Notes: generated by a model not told the origin, from the letters alone. A stretch of DNA of 64,000 nucleotides from Icerya purchasi (GCA_039619475.1 CM077116.1:464999576-465063575); one strand, 5' to 3'; numbered from the stretch's first letter, positions 1-12,565 are shown. Program-made: numbers and translations.

Positions 1-189
1 ATACATTATTCGATCCAGTCACAAGCATATAATTATGCGCGGTTGTCTATATTAAAACTTTTTTTAGAAAATTCAACCCAGACTGCAGACTAATGTATAT
101 TTTTTTTTTAATTCGAGAGATTGCATCTTTCACTGAACCATCTTCAAAACTAGAACAATATTAATGGCACTAGACCATTCTCGCTTCGT

Positions 190-520
190 CGCAATAGCCT
201 AGTTGCAAGAGCGCTTGGCTTCCGTTTCGGAAGTTTCGGGTTCGATCCCGGCCGACCACAGAAATTATTACAAAAAATTGAAAACAAACACGCTTGCTAA
301 TAGTCGCGTGGAAGGCAGTGGAAAATCCCACCTTGTATACCATCATACGCGCTAGTTAGTATAAAGCAGACGACACACACGGGACTGCATTTGTATATCG
401 ATAATTGGCTCGTGTACACTCGCGTTGCATAATTGCCTAGTACCCTATGCCTACGTCTGTACAGATGAAAAGTACGAATAGGTAATCGCTGATTCTCAGG
501 AATTGAGTATGGTACTATAT

Positions 521-551
<31 letters not shown>

Positions 552-622
552 TAGATATATATAGATAGAGAGAGAGATAGATAGATAGATATAGATATAT
601 ATAGATAGAGAGAGAGAGATCA
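190..622 (+). mobile_element. tRNA-derived SINE with (GATA)n tail
   Basis: The head at about 190-262 has RNA polymerase III promoter elements: a box A-like TAGCCTAGTTGCAAGAGCG and a box B GGTTCGATCCC. The first and last bases of the head (GTCG and CGAC) can pair, and CTTCC/GGAAG forms an anticodon-like stem with a loop too small for a working tRNA. A tRNA-unrelated body of about 250 bp follows, and the unit ends in (GATA)n/(GA)n at about 524-622. Head, body and simple-repeat tail are the normal SINE architecture. A functional tRNA gene is unlikely because of the short anticodon loop. The family was not identified. Confidence 0.65.
524..622. repeat. (GATA)n/(GA)n microsatellite
   Basis: Runs of ATAG/GATA interspersed with TATATA and GAGAGA. 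It sits at the 3' end of the SINE and is probably its tail expanded by slippage. The reverse strand has an apparent 108-residue frame here whose N-terminus is only I/Y/L/S repeats; this is not a gene. Confidence 0.9.
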
Positions 623-668
623 TTCTAACAGTGGTTAGAAGGCAGCGGATGTGATAAATGAAATCTGT

Positions 669-715
669 TACGTTTTTGGATTACGTTTTTGGATTACGTT
701 TTTGGATTACGTTTT
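669..715. repeat. 13-bp tandem repeat, about 3.6 units
   Basis: The unit TACGTTTTTGGAT is repeated three times exactly, followed by a partial unit. It starts about 45 bp past the GATA tract. No function is suggested. Confidence 0.9.
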
Positions 716-1559
716 CGACGCATTTATTTTTTTATTTTTAGACGAAAATGAAATTACTTTTCTATAAGTATCGTAGAAAAGTGAGCACCTGTGGGTTCAG
801 GGGTTTCCGAATGAGTATTAACGTAATGCAAACAAAGCGATTTCTTTTTCTCTCTTTTTTGGGCACGTCAACTATAGATAACGACGTAAAAATTAAAAAT
901 AATAATGGAAAGGAGGAAAAGGAGAATGGTTATACTCTTAACCTATCCGGAAATAAAGAGAGTATCTAAAGCAGAAATAAGAGAGAAATTTAAAAGTAAG
1001 AAGATTCAGATTTAAAAGCTGAGTATAAAAAAAAAAAAATACATTTGAATGTTATTAACACCGTGTGGACACTACTATTGATTAGATTCTGAAGCGCAAC
1101 AAAGAGTTGAAGCGGTAAGGTTAAATGTTAGCGGGGGTTCTGCTGCCACATAAAGAAAAAGTATTCGTTACGTAAGATACATTAGTGTAGAGAGGAACGG
1201 TTGTTAAAGTTTACCAAATTAAAAGAAAACTCAACACTTATAAGCCAAGATAAATTAGACAGTATGAAATAGGGAACATTCGATCCGCGTCAGTAAAAAT
1301 CGCTAAAGAGAGGAAGACCAGCTGTGATGAAAATAATAAGAACGAATTGTAGAGGACATGGTAAAATCATTGAGACGGGAAAAAAAGCCGAACCGAAAGA
1401 AAAAATCTAAAGCCGAAAGTGGAGTGAAAAATAAAAGATGAGCGATACATGTCAAACAATAATTTAGGGCACATGGAAGTTTATTAGAAAAATCTGGTAC
1501 GCTAACAGAGGTAAAGTTACCAAAAAGCGAAAATCATTTGCATCGAAACCTTTCAACTC
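716..1559. other. Unrecognised, purine-rich sequence
   Basis: No coding signature, RNA gene or clear repeat structure seen. From about 960 to 1550 the + strand is notably rich in A and G with short A-runs. The 73-codon frame at 748-969 has no recognisable motif and is probably chance. Confidence 0.5.
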
Positions 1560-1815
1560 AACAAAGCCTATAATTGCTTCTGGAATTCACTCTTCTCGTC
1601 ATCGAAGTATTCCAATTGACAATTGCTCTTTATGGAAGTGTCAGCTGTTTCGTCAGCCAATACACTATATTATATGCCTCTGTTTTGTTTTCCTTTCGTC
1701 ACAATATCTGCCTTAAGCACATCGCTACAATTGCTGATAATTTAATTTTGTACATATATCACCAGATCGATAGTTTGAACTTTTTTTCCACAATCAAAGT
1801 GTTTCTTCAAGACTA
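1560..1815 (-). pseudogene. hAT transposase fragment (DUF4371-like)
   Basis: Read on the reverse strand, 1640-1672 encodes YSVLADETADT. This resembles the strongly conserved 'F-S-V/I-L-A-D-E-T-T-D' segment of DUF4371-type hAT transposases. It is followed by LEYFDDEKSEF, which resembles the 'cvRYVD' stretch next in that domain, and preceded by SNCSDVLKADIVTKGK, similar to the usual helix before it. In-frame stop codons interrupt the reading frame. Only part of the domain is visible; the dimerisation region is absent. Open reverse-strand stretches continue to about 2413 and may belong to the same insertion, but I recognise no motif there. It is a different copy from the forward hAT at 42.75 kb. 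Confidence 0.5.
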
Positions 1816-4125
1816 GATCACCCGCGTCAACTCGTAGCTCATATAAGCCCTCAAGAATTCCCTCGGAAGAGATTTTGCCTCTCAGCACTAGGAACCACAA
1901 AATATAATGCAAGATATAATCGACTTATTAACTCTTTTCTGTTTTCCTCAATCTAGTATTTATCGAGTTGTACACATCCATTGGCGAACTTTCAAGAAAT
2001 AATCTAACAACTTCCAGTACCATCTTATGGAACTGCGCTTTTTGCATTGCTCGTGTACATCTTTAAATCCGCAAAATGGAAACATTATGAATGATTTTAA
2101 TACCCCTTTAGCGGAATTTGGATTTGAGAGAAATGAGGTCATCTATCACGGTGAATACTTCTCCAATCACGAATAATTAAATTTCTCCTCCAGATGCTTC
2201 GCGTCCGGGGCAAAGTCGTCTTGTGGGACGTCCAACATTTTTCAAGTAATTTTTTTCTTTCTGTTCAGTCGATAACAACAACACTAGATTAACGATGTGG
2301 CCAATGTCATTTCCACTGCAGCAATCCACACGTTGAATCACGCGCCGCATTACCCGTACAATCATTTTGATTCTTCGTTTCGGAAACAAAGGTGGGGGGT
2401 AGCTGGGACACAATCAGCACAGAAGGCTTTAATTAGTGAATTTAGAAATCAATCATAAATACGATATTTTAGCATTCGTGTGACAATTTTAAAGTTAACT
2501 AATAACAAGAAAACAAAACTACTGTATTATGCCTTTACTTATTCATGGCTGTAAGGAAAATAGAAGGAACGGCAATTATAAACAACGAGACTTCACTTCG
2601 CGCGTGGCTCATTCTCAATATGCGAGAGCACTATTAGTTTCTAATGAGGAGCAGCTGCCTATCGCTGTCCCCCCTTAGCGACGCCCTAGAAGGATTATAA
2701 GATCGGTAAATATAAAGCGATTTAAGTAGAAAGATAGACGGAATATTAGGGGCGAGCATCCGAACATACACTACAAGAAATGTTAACAATATCATCGATG
2801 GCATTTTATGAAGATTAGACGAAAATATCATCGATGATGGAAAAAAAAAAAAAAAAGTTTCGAAGGAATCGGAAAGCCATCAAGTCGAAAGAATATAGAC
2901 TTTAAAAGGGATAAAACGCATTGAACAAGGCAAACGTCAGCGGAAGCTACGAAGTTTATGGAGAGCAGAAAAAAGGCTACAATCAGGAGAACCGGGGCAT
3001 GTTGTGGAGGATTAGATTCATCGTTATTATGTATTATTAATAATAATAGCCCGGAGAACAGAGTGAATTTTGTAGTTGCCTAAAAAAACGGAACTGAAGA
3101 ATAAGAAAAAGATGAAACTGTTCAAGTATGTCAGGGTTCGAATGATGATACGCGTCCGCAATGAGAAGCTGAAACAACTACTCTCAACGAACCTGGCAAT
3201 AATTCACCTTCAAGGATACTACTTGAAATCGAACTTCTTTCTATTCGCCAGACATCATCACGCAAATTTAAAAAAGATCCTCGCCAATGCTTCTGCAACG
3301 ATCGCCCAAACCTTGGCACATATTAAAACAACTACAGTAATTTATAATAACCTACGTAGAGTTACACACGGCTCATGATAATATAAAAAAAAACATCCAA
3401 GAACTTCAGCGGAGGCAGGCGAACATTATAACATCATCTGTTCTTCAGTTATTCGCAAACAATCTCAACTCATAATGCGCACGGTGTCTTGTCAACGATT
3501 CGGATCACTCTTTTCCGATTATGTAAATACTCCTTCGACACATTTTAATACTCGCTCAACCTATCTTCAGCTCCAATCGTATAAACAGCTCAGCGCGGAA
3601 ATTACCACGAAAATCATATATGACTCCGATTTAGTACTCCTTTCCAACTTATCGATTGACAGTTGGCTCCTTAAATATAGACCAAAACCTAGCGAACATT
3701 TCCCCATTTTAACCATCTTCTCTCTATTACTTCCGTTAGAGCGAAACATCGCTCCACCATCCAGATTTTTTTATTTTTTTAAAAAAGCCAACTCACGCAG
3801 TTTGACCGGCTCAAATTGCCGCTAATTGAAGGAAATACAGAGTCGCACCTAACGAGGCTCCCAAAGAGTAGCTAACATTTCAATCCTCAAATTCAGCTTG
3901 TGCATTATTACACGACAAGTTCTTTTGTGGCATCCAGAAATAAAAATAGCTAACGGAAAAAATTCGTGCTGTAGAATTATATAAACCTTTCGTAAAATTA
4001 GCTTTACAATAGATTCGGAGTTAAAATTGTCGGACTGAAAAAGCAAGAAACAATACACTCAAAGTTTTCGTAAATTACCATTCGTCGGTTAAGAGTATTT
4101 TTGCTTCGTGCGAATAGTATTTAAA
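1816..4125. other. Unrecognised sequence, possible decayed transposon flank
   Basis: Several short frames (for example 3076-3378 and 3475-3825 on +, 2177-2413 on -) have no recognisable domains. The reverse strand of 1960-2413 may be the upstream part of the hAT fragment, but this is unsupported. A-runs occur at 2838-2856. No RNA genes or clear terminal repeats seen. Confidence 0.4.
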
Positions 4126-4311
4126 TTTTAGTCCTTTTCGAAGGGTTGTTTTAGTCCTTTTCGAAGGGTTGTTTTAGTCCTTTTCGAAGGGTTGTTTTAG
4201 TCCTTTTCGAAGGGTTGTTTTAGTCCTTTTCGAAGGGTTGTTTTAGTCCTTTTCGAAGGGTTGTTTTAGTCCTTTTCTGTTTTAGTCCTTTTCTGTTTTA
4301 GTCCTTTTTTT
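4126..4311. repeat. 23-bp minisatellite with truncated variant units
   Basis: The 23-bp unit GTCCTTTTCGAAGGGTTGTTTTA starts at about 4131 and repeats about six times almost perfectly. Two 16-bp units lacking the CGAAGGG part follow, then a final GTCCTTTT. Each full unit contains the small palindrome CCTTTTCGAAGG. The near-identity of units points to recent amplification. The array sits in otherwise unique-looking DNA. Confidence 0.95.
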
Positions 4312-5422
4312 TCTCTCTTCACTGCGACAAATCCGTTAGATTTAATCATCGGAAACCTTCACGATTTCAATAATTTTCACGCATTCAATATGCAAGAAAG
4401 GATATGACGGTTTCGCAAAAACTTTAGGACGTTTGATGCGATTCGATAAATTAAAATACAGAATTACGGAAAAAACGTTTGGAAATCGTGCGCATCAGCT
4501 AGCGCTACTGCCGATGTTCTGTCACACAATTTCGATACAATTAAATCTGAAAATAAATGCCAAAACCGAGCCACATAAAAAAAATGAAAATAAGTACAAA
4601 AAACATCTAAAAAAAATTAACCTTCGTCCGAAATAACTCGAAATAAAAAGAAAAAAAGAAATTTGAAAATTCTTCTAGGGCAGAAGGTTATCGTTTATTT
4701 TCCGACATCTTTCTTCGGCTGGAAACATTAAAGTATTTTATTTTTCTATTTTTTTTTTTTTTGTAAACGGGATTTTTCTATTTTTTTATAATAATTTCAT
4801 TTTAATCGCTTTTCTTCCCCCCTATTTTCCATCGTGTAGTGTAAAAACAAGATAGCCAATTAGCTAAAGGTGCGCTTGGCATCGTGTTGCTTCGAAATGA
4901 AAAAAATTCACCCTCAGCTACCTAGCCTAAAATCGAATTAGATGTGTCCGGATAGAAACATTCCCACCTACCCGTATTAAAAAACGATAGTTTGCGTTCA
5001 GTACGCATCATAAACCTTTTTGAAATTTTTTTCCAACTAGCATAATAGTTTACAAAAGTACCATACCGATTATACGCTTACAGTGAAATTCGTGTAACTG
5101 AGATGATATATACACCTTGCATACTTTTAAGTCTGCTTGTATTCCTACGTACGCTGAAAAAATCGTACACTTGGAATCTGTTTAAAAAATTAACCCTATT
5201 TATTAATTTTCCCTTTTTAATTTCTAATTGTTCCGGGATAAAAATCCTTGTTTGACGAACCCATTAGAAAGAAGAAAAAAAAAAAGCAACAAGAAAAAAC
5301 CAAAAAAAACCAAAAAAACCTCTTTATTTTAAAGAGGCTTGGGCAAAACTAGCTGTACGTTTTACCGTATGTTTTAACAATGTAAAAACCTGCCATTTCA
5401 AAAATGGTAGCTTGTTTTATCA
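4312..5422. other. AT-rich sequence without recognised features
   Basis: No gene, RNA or repeat structure seen apart from homopolymer runs. The 67-codon frame at 4433-4636 is lysine/asparagine-rich and lacks motifs. Confidence 0.5.
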
Positions 5423-5493
5423 AAAAAAAAAAAAAAAAAAACAAACAAACAAACAAACAAACAAACAAATAAACAAACAAACAAATAAACAAA
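5423..5493. repeat. Poly(A) followed by (AAAC)n microsatellite
   Basis: A run of about 19 A passes into about fourteen AAAC/AAAT units. This can arise from an old retroposon A-tail, but no retroposon body is recognised upstream. Confidence 0.85.
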
Positions 5494-7639
5494 AAATGGT
5501 TTGACGTAACTTTTGTCTGTTTCTAATTGTTCTTTATTTAGTGACGGCAAGTGGAACGAATTTATCGAGAGAAACCGGGAGGGTTGCTAGGCGTTAAGGG
5601 AAAACCTTTATTTTCTTCTCTGTGCTACAGTAATCGACCCCGATGAATGTCTCGTTTCAGCTGCTGAAATTTAGCAAAGCAAAATTCTACGGCCGAAGAA
5701 AGGCAATAAAGCTGGAAGCAGTTTATTTTTAATAGCAACGGCGAACGATATAAATCTTCGAAAAAATTAACTTTTCGCGCCAAGGCTGCCAAGGCTGCCA
5801 AGGCTGTGGGGAGTCAGCTTATTACGAAATACGTATATAGGCCGAAAGAGGGGCTTTTCCTTAACCTTTTTGCCGCTGAACCGCTGTAAAAGCCTTCAAC
5901 CGGTACACTCATAACCGGCTGTAATAACTGCAAACGCTTAAACGCCTTGCTGCAATAAGGATGAAATAAAATCAAATATTACCGCACGCACTACAGCCGA
6001 CCGCTTCAAAAGAGCGGGCGGCCATGTCGTAAAAAAAAAGAAAAAAAAGAAAGAAAAGAAAGAAAGAAACCACCAGTCTCAAAAGATGTCTTTTATTTTT
6101 CGAAACGCGGAGAATAAACTTAGAAAATACGCGTCGTCGCCGAAGAATATTTACTTCGAATTAGTAATTTCAGCGGGCCGTTCGAGCTGTTAAAGTCACT
6201 TTTCAGTTTTCCGTAATATTCAAATCCGCCTAATATCCGAAAATGTTTTTATTTTTCCTTTAATGCCGTTTATGTTGCCGGCGGCATTTGCAATATTCAA
6301 TCACTCGTCGCGCCAGCTTGCCGCTAGTAGACGACACCGCGGAAAAACGACTAAACTGATATCGCGATAGAAGAAAAAAACATTTGAAAAGCTCAGAATT
6401 TCGAGGATAATATAAATTACGGTTGTGGATTTGCGGAACATGAAAATTATTAGTATGGCTTTTCACGAAATTTAAATAGTTAAACAGTCTGAAAACGTGA
6501 TTCACGTCAGCAGAAAATCGTGTGACATTTCGGACATTTCTCTCGTTCTAGTAAAAACATCAAACTGTTCTGAATGAAATATTTACCACAGCGTAAATAT
6601 AGGTAAAATTTGCGCCATGTGCGAATTTCCTAGAGTAATCCTCAAAACGCACGTGTTGAATCGAAAAAAAAACAAAAAAAAAGTTGTCCGTAATGTGGGT
6701 AAGATTTGACTTTAATCGTGAAGTAGAATATGCTCCTTTTTTCCGAGTGAAATTACCGTAGGGGGAAATACCTCATTTTCTCACTATGTGGCGATGTGTG
6801 CAGTTCGATTAAACACACATTATTGATATAATTTTAAAAAGCAGGACAGTTACTACGTCTGATGGTTTTTGGATGTTGATAGACCAACTGCTGAAAGAAG
6901 CAACCGATAATAAGCCGGGTTGCTCGCTGATTTCCAGAAATTTTGATTGGTAGGTGACTAAAGAGATACATTACTAGCGTCCTCTAACTGCCGAGGTGTT
7001 TTCTGAATTTTGCACACTCTTAATTCTAATAAGAGCAGTGTGCATCAAATGTGTTTCTTTACTTCATTTTTGAATTTCTTTAAATGTTACACAAAAGTAT
7101 AGCCGAAGAGCGATGGTATGCACGCAGACTTGCGTGTATTTTTTTTCCGCGCGCGCCTAATAATGTGAGCACCTTTAAACAGCTAGCGTATTAATTGATG
7201 TTTTTTTGTTTTTTTTTTAATTTTTAAAATAAGTTTATGGGTCTCACTGAGTAAGTATGCCCGTTGTGTGAGTGCCCGACTCTCCTATTATCGTTTATTT
7301 AGATTGTACACGTTACAAATTTATACATACTTATTATACACATCGAAATTATATAAACCTTAATTAATATATGTCTTAGTAAATATATATATAACTTATA
7401 TATAGGTATAAAGAATAAAGAAAAAACCATACACACACATCCATTCATTCAAAATAGTCATATATACATATATATATATAATGATAGCGTTCGCAAACAA
7501 TATCATCTTCATGAATTCCAAAACAGTAAAACGAAAAAGGAATGACACAATAACAACACAGAATACGTATATAATCAGTAGCTGCATGATTGAACTATCT
7601 TAGGAGAGAGGAATTCGGATGCAGTTTGTTTTTATTCTT
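5494..7639. other. No recognised gene
   Basis: Contains a three-fold AAGGCTGCC tandem at about 5781-5807 and a GAAA-rich tract at 6030-6070. The reverse frame at 6260-6505 (81 codons) has no recognisable domain. (TA)-rich tracts lie at 7385-7480. Confidence 0.5.
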
Positions 7640-7846
7640 TGCATCATTCCTTCAGCTATTTCACCACTTCCTTTTTCCACACACCAATACTGATTTCTTT
7701 TATAATATGATTGGGAATTATTCTCATTAATTTAATTAAAACCGAATCATCTATGTTATCAATTCGTAGAATATATGTAATATATATTATTTTGATTTCT
7801 TGTTATTCGAGTTTTTGGCCTAGTTGGTAACCTTATATTCTTGATA

Positions 7847-8176
7847 TTATATTCGAGTAACCCCTGTAATAGCAGTAGTACATCTTTGGAGACATTTCAT
7901 CATTTTCCTTCTATACATAATTGATCTCGAGTCACTCCGTTTCCAATGTGGTAGTATAAGTTTAAGACACCTTTTTTGATTTTTACTTATTTTATTGATT
8001 TCCGTTTTCTTAGCCTCTCCCCATATTTGGATTCCATATAGAATTCTAGCCATAATTATTGCATTGTAGTATATACGTAGTGTTTTATATGAAAGTACCT
8101 GCTTTAGTTTGTATAGAGCTGGAATTGTCTGTCTTATTTTCGAATTTAAGACTTGAACGTGTTTTTTCCAGCTCAA
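7847..8176 (-). pseudogene. ORF2 C-terminal fragment of the reverse non-LTR element
   Basis: A 109-codon open stretch begins with SWKKHVQVLNSKI, the segment that follows the 'KYLG' RT motif in CR1/Jockey-group ORF2 proteins. It includes ILYGIQIWGEAKKTEINKI, matching the common 'LLYGIEIWGNA...L..LQ' thumb or C-terminal region. The upstream FKYLGIYI motif lies in another frame near 8210, so at least one frameshift separates them. Confidence 0.85.
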
Positions 8177-8599
8177 GGATCTATCGATATATGTATATTC
8201 CTAAATATTTAAAGTCTTTTACGTTTTCAAGAGGTGGACATAAACATGTAGGTGAGTTATTCGTTTCATGGAGTTCGTGTAAGCATTCGTTATTATGAAG
8301 TATGATTATCGCGATCCTTATGTTTAGTACTGTTTCGCATATGAATCAATTTAGATTTATTTATATTTACACATAACCTTAGGCATGTGCCCATTTACTA
8401 AAATTATCTATATCCTGTTGCAGTAATTTTTCCGCCACTTCTATCTTTTTATTTTCAATTAACAGCGCAATGTCATCAGCAATATACCTTCGCATTTTTA
8501 ATGTGCCTGTATAATGAGTTAGTGTATATTAGAAATAGGATAGGAGCAAGTATAGTTCCCTGACCTACCCCAAATCGAGTATTTTTTTCATTACTGTTA

Positions 8600-8878
8600 C
8601 TACCTGCGATTTTTACTACACTTTTCCTGTTTTTTTGTATAATTTTTGAACCACATTAGCTGGTTTTTTAGAATACCCAGATTTTCTAAGTCATTAATCA
8701 GTAAATCGTGATCAACTAAGTCAAACGCTTTTGTTAGATCAATGAAGGTAATTATAAATCGGTTCCCCATCGACAGTCCTGTATTTATTTTATTTATCAT
8801 CGTTCTTAAAAGCGTTATCGTGGACTTTTTTTCTCTAATCCCGTGCTGATTTTCATAAAGTAGGTTGTTTTTTCCCAA
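8600..8878 (-). pseudogene. RT palm fragment of the reverse non-LTR element
   Basis: This is the longest open stretch of the reverse transcriptase in the element, 92 codons. It contains REKKSTITLLRTMINKI and the first catalytic aspartate motif, FIDLTKAFDLVDHDLL. The frame then runs into an unrelated C-terminus because of a frameshift before the expected next RT motif, which continues in another frame at about 8540. It is part of one broken ORF2, not a separate gene. Confidence 0.85.
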
Positions 8879-10330
8879 ATAATTCCTTAAATGTTTATCA
8901 ACATATCGTTCTAATATTTTACCTATTACTGATATTATTCGTTATAGGACGGTAGTTTTCGCATTGATTTTGCACTCCTTTTTTATAGATCGGTCTAATA
9001 ATATCTTTTTTGATCCCATCTGGAGTACACGCTTCCTTTATAGAGCGATTGATCATGTTAGTTAAAATAGGAGTAAAAATATTTGCATTTTGTTTAATAT
9101 CTTTTACCCTAATTTCGTCCCATCCAGGAGCCTTATGTACTTTTAGATCGTTTATTATTGTTTCTATTTGAGATGAATTTGCAGGTGGAATTTAAAAAGA
9201 AGACATGGTAGAATTAATGGAGTTATTATTCAGTAACTCTATGTCACATTTATGTCTGAGCTCTTCAACTGAACGTGTGAAGTATTCACTAAATTGTTCG
9301 GTTACTATTGTAGTGTTTTCAAAATGTTTTATGACAAAGTCATCAATTGATGTTTTGTTTTTTTGTATTCACAATATTGTTGATTATGCACCATGCTTTT
9401 TTTGCTATCATTGTTTGCTAATACTATTCGATTTTGATAATATTTCTGTTTAGCGTTCCTTATTTCTGTTTTTACTATTTATGTCGATATTTCCTGTATT
9501 AGTTTTTATATATCGCATACTAGTTCTGTTTCCTTTACTGAGCTTAAAGTAGTGATCTCTAATTTTCATAAAATTTATGATTTTTTGACTCATCATCCGT
9601 TCGTTTTTGGGATCATATTTGATTACCTTTTTACCCTCGTTTATTTCCAATTTACATTCTTTATATATATTTTTAAAAACCTATATGAATGTGATCGTAC
9701 ATGTCTCCTACTGTTGTGATGTTACTCTTCTCGCTCCAGTTGTATTCAACAATCTTTTTGTGAAGACTTTTTTCATCGAAATAATATTTCCGTGAATTTT
9801 TTAAATGTCGACTTTTCTTATTCGAGATAACAAATGCACAACAAATCATTTAATGGTCAGATATTTTCGTATTAATTATTCCCGAAATAATTTCGTTTGT
9901 TTTGTACTTCATAAATATATTGTCTATGCAGGTCATTCCTATCTATCCGGACTTCTTCTCTTGTAATTCCACTTACTAGCTGAACTCCCCCTGCCCCGTA
10001 AATTACATTTAAAAAGTTCTCCACTTGTGCATTATGAAGCAATAAGTCAATATTAAAATCACCGCCAATCAGGAGATTATCTTTATTATTTATTTTCTTT
10101 GAAAGTGTTGCGATTTCTTTTGTGAATTCACCTATGTTTTTACTTGGTGTTCGATATATAGCAAATTAACGGTAAAGGAATATTTCCGCCTGTATCTATA
10201 TCTACCATCATCAGGTCCATACTTGACCTATTATTTGCTTCCTAAATATATTGCATTTAAATTTTTTATTTACAAATACGAGTATTCCCCCGTTGTATCC
10301 CATTGGTCTTTGTAGTCCATTTTAATCATT

Positions 10331-11950
10331 TCTAATAACTCACTGTGCCCAAGGGGGATTGAACCCGCTGGGGAATGATCGAACTCTCAGGAAGGCTGAG
10401 CAACTCAGGTGGTCTAGGTGTCGTCAGGATGTAAAAATTCCGCGCTTTTTAAAGAGGGAAGTATTTTTGTTTCTTCTTATATATCACAAAGACAAGGTAA
10501 AAAGTTTGGAATAAGGAATATTCTTTTATTATTTTCACTATTTTGGCTCTTTCGCAATTTTGAATAGGAGGATACAAAATTTCGCCCCCAAACAACGCTG
10601 CCTAACCTGCTCAACTAACTTCGATTCTATGGAAATACCTCGAAGTAAAAGGTTACTCTCTTTATTTATTTACTTAATTATCTTTTATCATTATTTGGAT
10701 TCGTCTGCTGTAGTTATTAAACCAGCGCGAGTGATGATATCATTTTCGGTATTTTTAATGGTCCCGTCGAAACACCACTGCCTAACGAACTATGCAATGT
10801 ATTGGACCGACTAATTTCGTAACTGTAATTCCACGAAAGCGAACCTATTTTCAATTTACTGATTTCTAGTGTTATCGTTGATTTCACCCGATAAGACCGT
10901 TTTAAGTTATGTGTATAATTATTGTATTTTATGCGTTCAATAAAATTTTGACTTTCGCCGAATTAGTTTGAGATTGAAAGCGACATTTTCAACGATGGCT
11001 TTTCCTAGTTTCTTCATATCACCAGATTCGCGCGAAATGAAACTGATTCTTTGAAAAAATACGCCATCATCTACACGAAAACCGCCGAAAATTTCCTATT
11101 TTCCTTTTCTTCGTTCGCAGTAGGAGGAGAGTTGTCGCGGTTTATTTTTAATTAAAATTACAATTAAAATCAACAACGCCTTTAATTACGCGCTGGCACG
11201 GTCCAACGAGTTCTCCACTCGATTTATTTCGGTAACGATACGGCGTATATCTGTTTTTAACGAATGGAGCTATTTTCTTTATTATTGTCATTCTTCCTTA
11301 ATTAATAAACTGGTGCGTTCTCCCGAGAGAGATTGTAAATGCTCCGTTAAATACGATGTGGGTTCCGAGCCATGCAGAAATTCCTGACAGCGAAAACGTT
11401 GATACAAGGCAACACCATACACCACGCTCCGTCCTTCAATTCCCGCATCGTCTGTTAGCAAATTAACTTCTCTACACTTCACCTCCCTTTGAAATCAAGG
11501 GGGTTTCATCATCATTATAATTCTTGACACAAATTAAACACTAGCATAAGTCTCTTAATTAACTTACTAAACAACTGCATAGCTTCTCCGAAAAACAACC
11601 CCTAACCGTCATTATATCCTCCTGTTTTGATCTTCTCATTGCACTTCCAGGTCTCAAACTCGTTCATCGGAAAACTAAAATTCATTTTTCAAAATTCCCT
11701 CCCTCTGTCCAAAATAATAATTTAAAAAAAAGTACTAGGAACGAAAACAAAAAAAAATGTATGTAATTCTGTTTTTAAAGCGCTGCTGAACTCTTGTCAA
11801 TTGTCCGCGCACGTAGATCGTTTTTTTTTTGTTTCAATTTTTTTTTATTATTATTTTTTTTGTAGATTAGCTTATTCAGGGAGACTTACACCCAAAAAAA
11901 CATTAAGCAGGAGACAGCTAAATTTTTTAATTTAAATTTGGTCAGATATA
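10331..11950. other. Unrecognised sequence
   Basis: At 10335-10430 the reverse strand carries a box B-like GGTTCAATCCC with a weak box A-like TTGCTCAGCC, but a tRNA-like fold is not convincing. No coding motif in the 84-codon frame at 10560-10814 or the 64-codon reverse frame at 11288-11482. Confidence 0.45.
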
Positions 11951-11954
11951 AACG

Positions 11955-12393
11955 ACGCAAAGGAAAATGTCAATAATCGCGATCGTTTCTTTAATCAGAC
12001 TGCGTTTTAATCACTCCCTTCTATCCTCTTCAGGTTTTCGTTTTTCCCTGTCCTCCTCTCCCGATTGTCCCCTTCATAGTTCTATCTCTTCACCCATATG
12101 CGATGCAAACCACATCTTCTTTAAATACCTTGCCTTTGATTCTGAGCGTTCTGTTTTGTACTCTAAAATCTTAACACTGGGTCTTCCTGCTCCTTATAGT
12201 TCTTCCTTTATCCTTTCCTTTGCATCTCCAGATATGATCCCTGTACTTCAATCTTTCCTAAACGCTATTTCTAATCGTCTCTCTATTTAACCCTTTCCAT
12301 GATTTCTGTAATAGTTGGGTCAAAGCCGCTGGCGCGCCGAAAAGATAATATATAAAATAATATTATTGTTTTATATATTAAAAAAAAAAAAAA
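11955..12393 (+). mobile_element. 5'-truncated non-LTR retrotransposon, ORF2 tail and 3' UTR
   Basis: The 107-codon frame at 11967-12290 contains IRLRFNHSLLSSSGFRFSLS, then SPDCPLHSS and CDANHIFFKYLAF. This matches the usual C-terminus of RNase H-bearing non-LTR ORF2 proteins, 'RLRxGHxxLxxxLxRxxxxxSPxCPxC...HxLFxCP'. One expected cysteine reads histidine and one reads tyrosine, so the small Cys/His module is damaged. The frame stops at 12290. A short 3' region (about 90 bp with GCCGCTGGCGCGCC) ends in an A-run at about 12381-12393. Truncation at the 5' end and an A-tail are typical of target-primed insertion. Confidence 0.65.
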
Positions 12394-12565
12394 CCGCAAA
12401 TAATAAATCGGCACGGAGAGAAAGCAAAAAGTCTCGACAGAAGGGGATGGGTACATAAAAATAAAAAATAAAACGAAAATACCCATTATAATTTTTTTGA
12501 ATTTAATTAAATTTGTTATTTTTAAACGGTTCAGTCGATTTATTGTGATTGTAATTATTAACAAG

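Larger units (their letters stand above)
7640..10330 (-). mobile_element. Decayed non-LTR retrotransposon, EN plus RT (CR1/Jockey-like)
   Basis: The element is read on the reverse strand and broken by frameshifts and stops. Endonuclease: GYNGGILVFVNKKF (about 10290) and GGDFNIDLL (about 10050), the core of an apurinic-like endonuclease, preceded by YRTPSKN. Reverse transcriptase, in order: IIRPIYKKG and ENYRPI (about 8960), ENQHG-REKKSTI and FIDLTKAFD (8700-8870), GVGQGTILAPILFLIYTN (about 8540), and IADDIALLIE for the YADD box (about 8480). The C-terminal motif FKYLGIYI lies near 8210, then SWKKHV and LYGIQIWGEA (7850-8176). A tyrosine or phenylalanine is replaced by isoleucine in the catalytic box, consistent with decay. 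The clade is uncertain between CR1-like and Jockey-like. No 3' tail or target duplication was identified. Confidence 0.85.

Noticed and set aside
190..262. Functional tRNA gene
   Set aside because: The anticodon arm has a five-base loop and the sequence continues into a SINE-like body; a SINE head fits better.
297..623. 108-codon reverse frame beginning with I/Y/L/S repeats
   Set aside because: It is a translation of the GATA tail and the SINE body; no domain.
10335..10430. Possible tRNA-derived sequence on the reverse strand
   Set aside because: It has a box B-like GGTTCAATCCC, but box A is poor and the cloverleaf does not close; not enough for a call.
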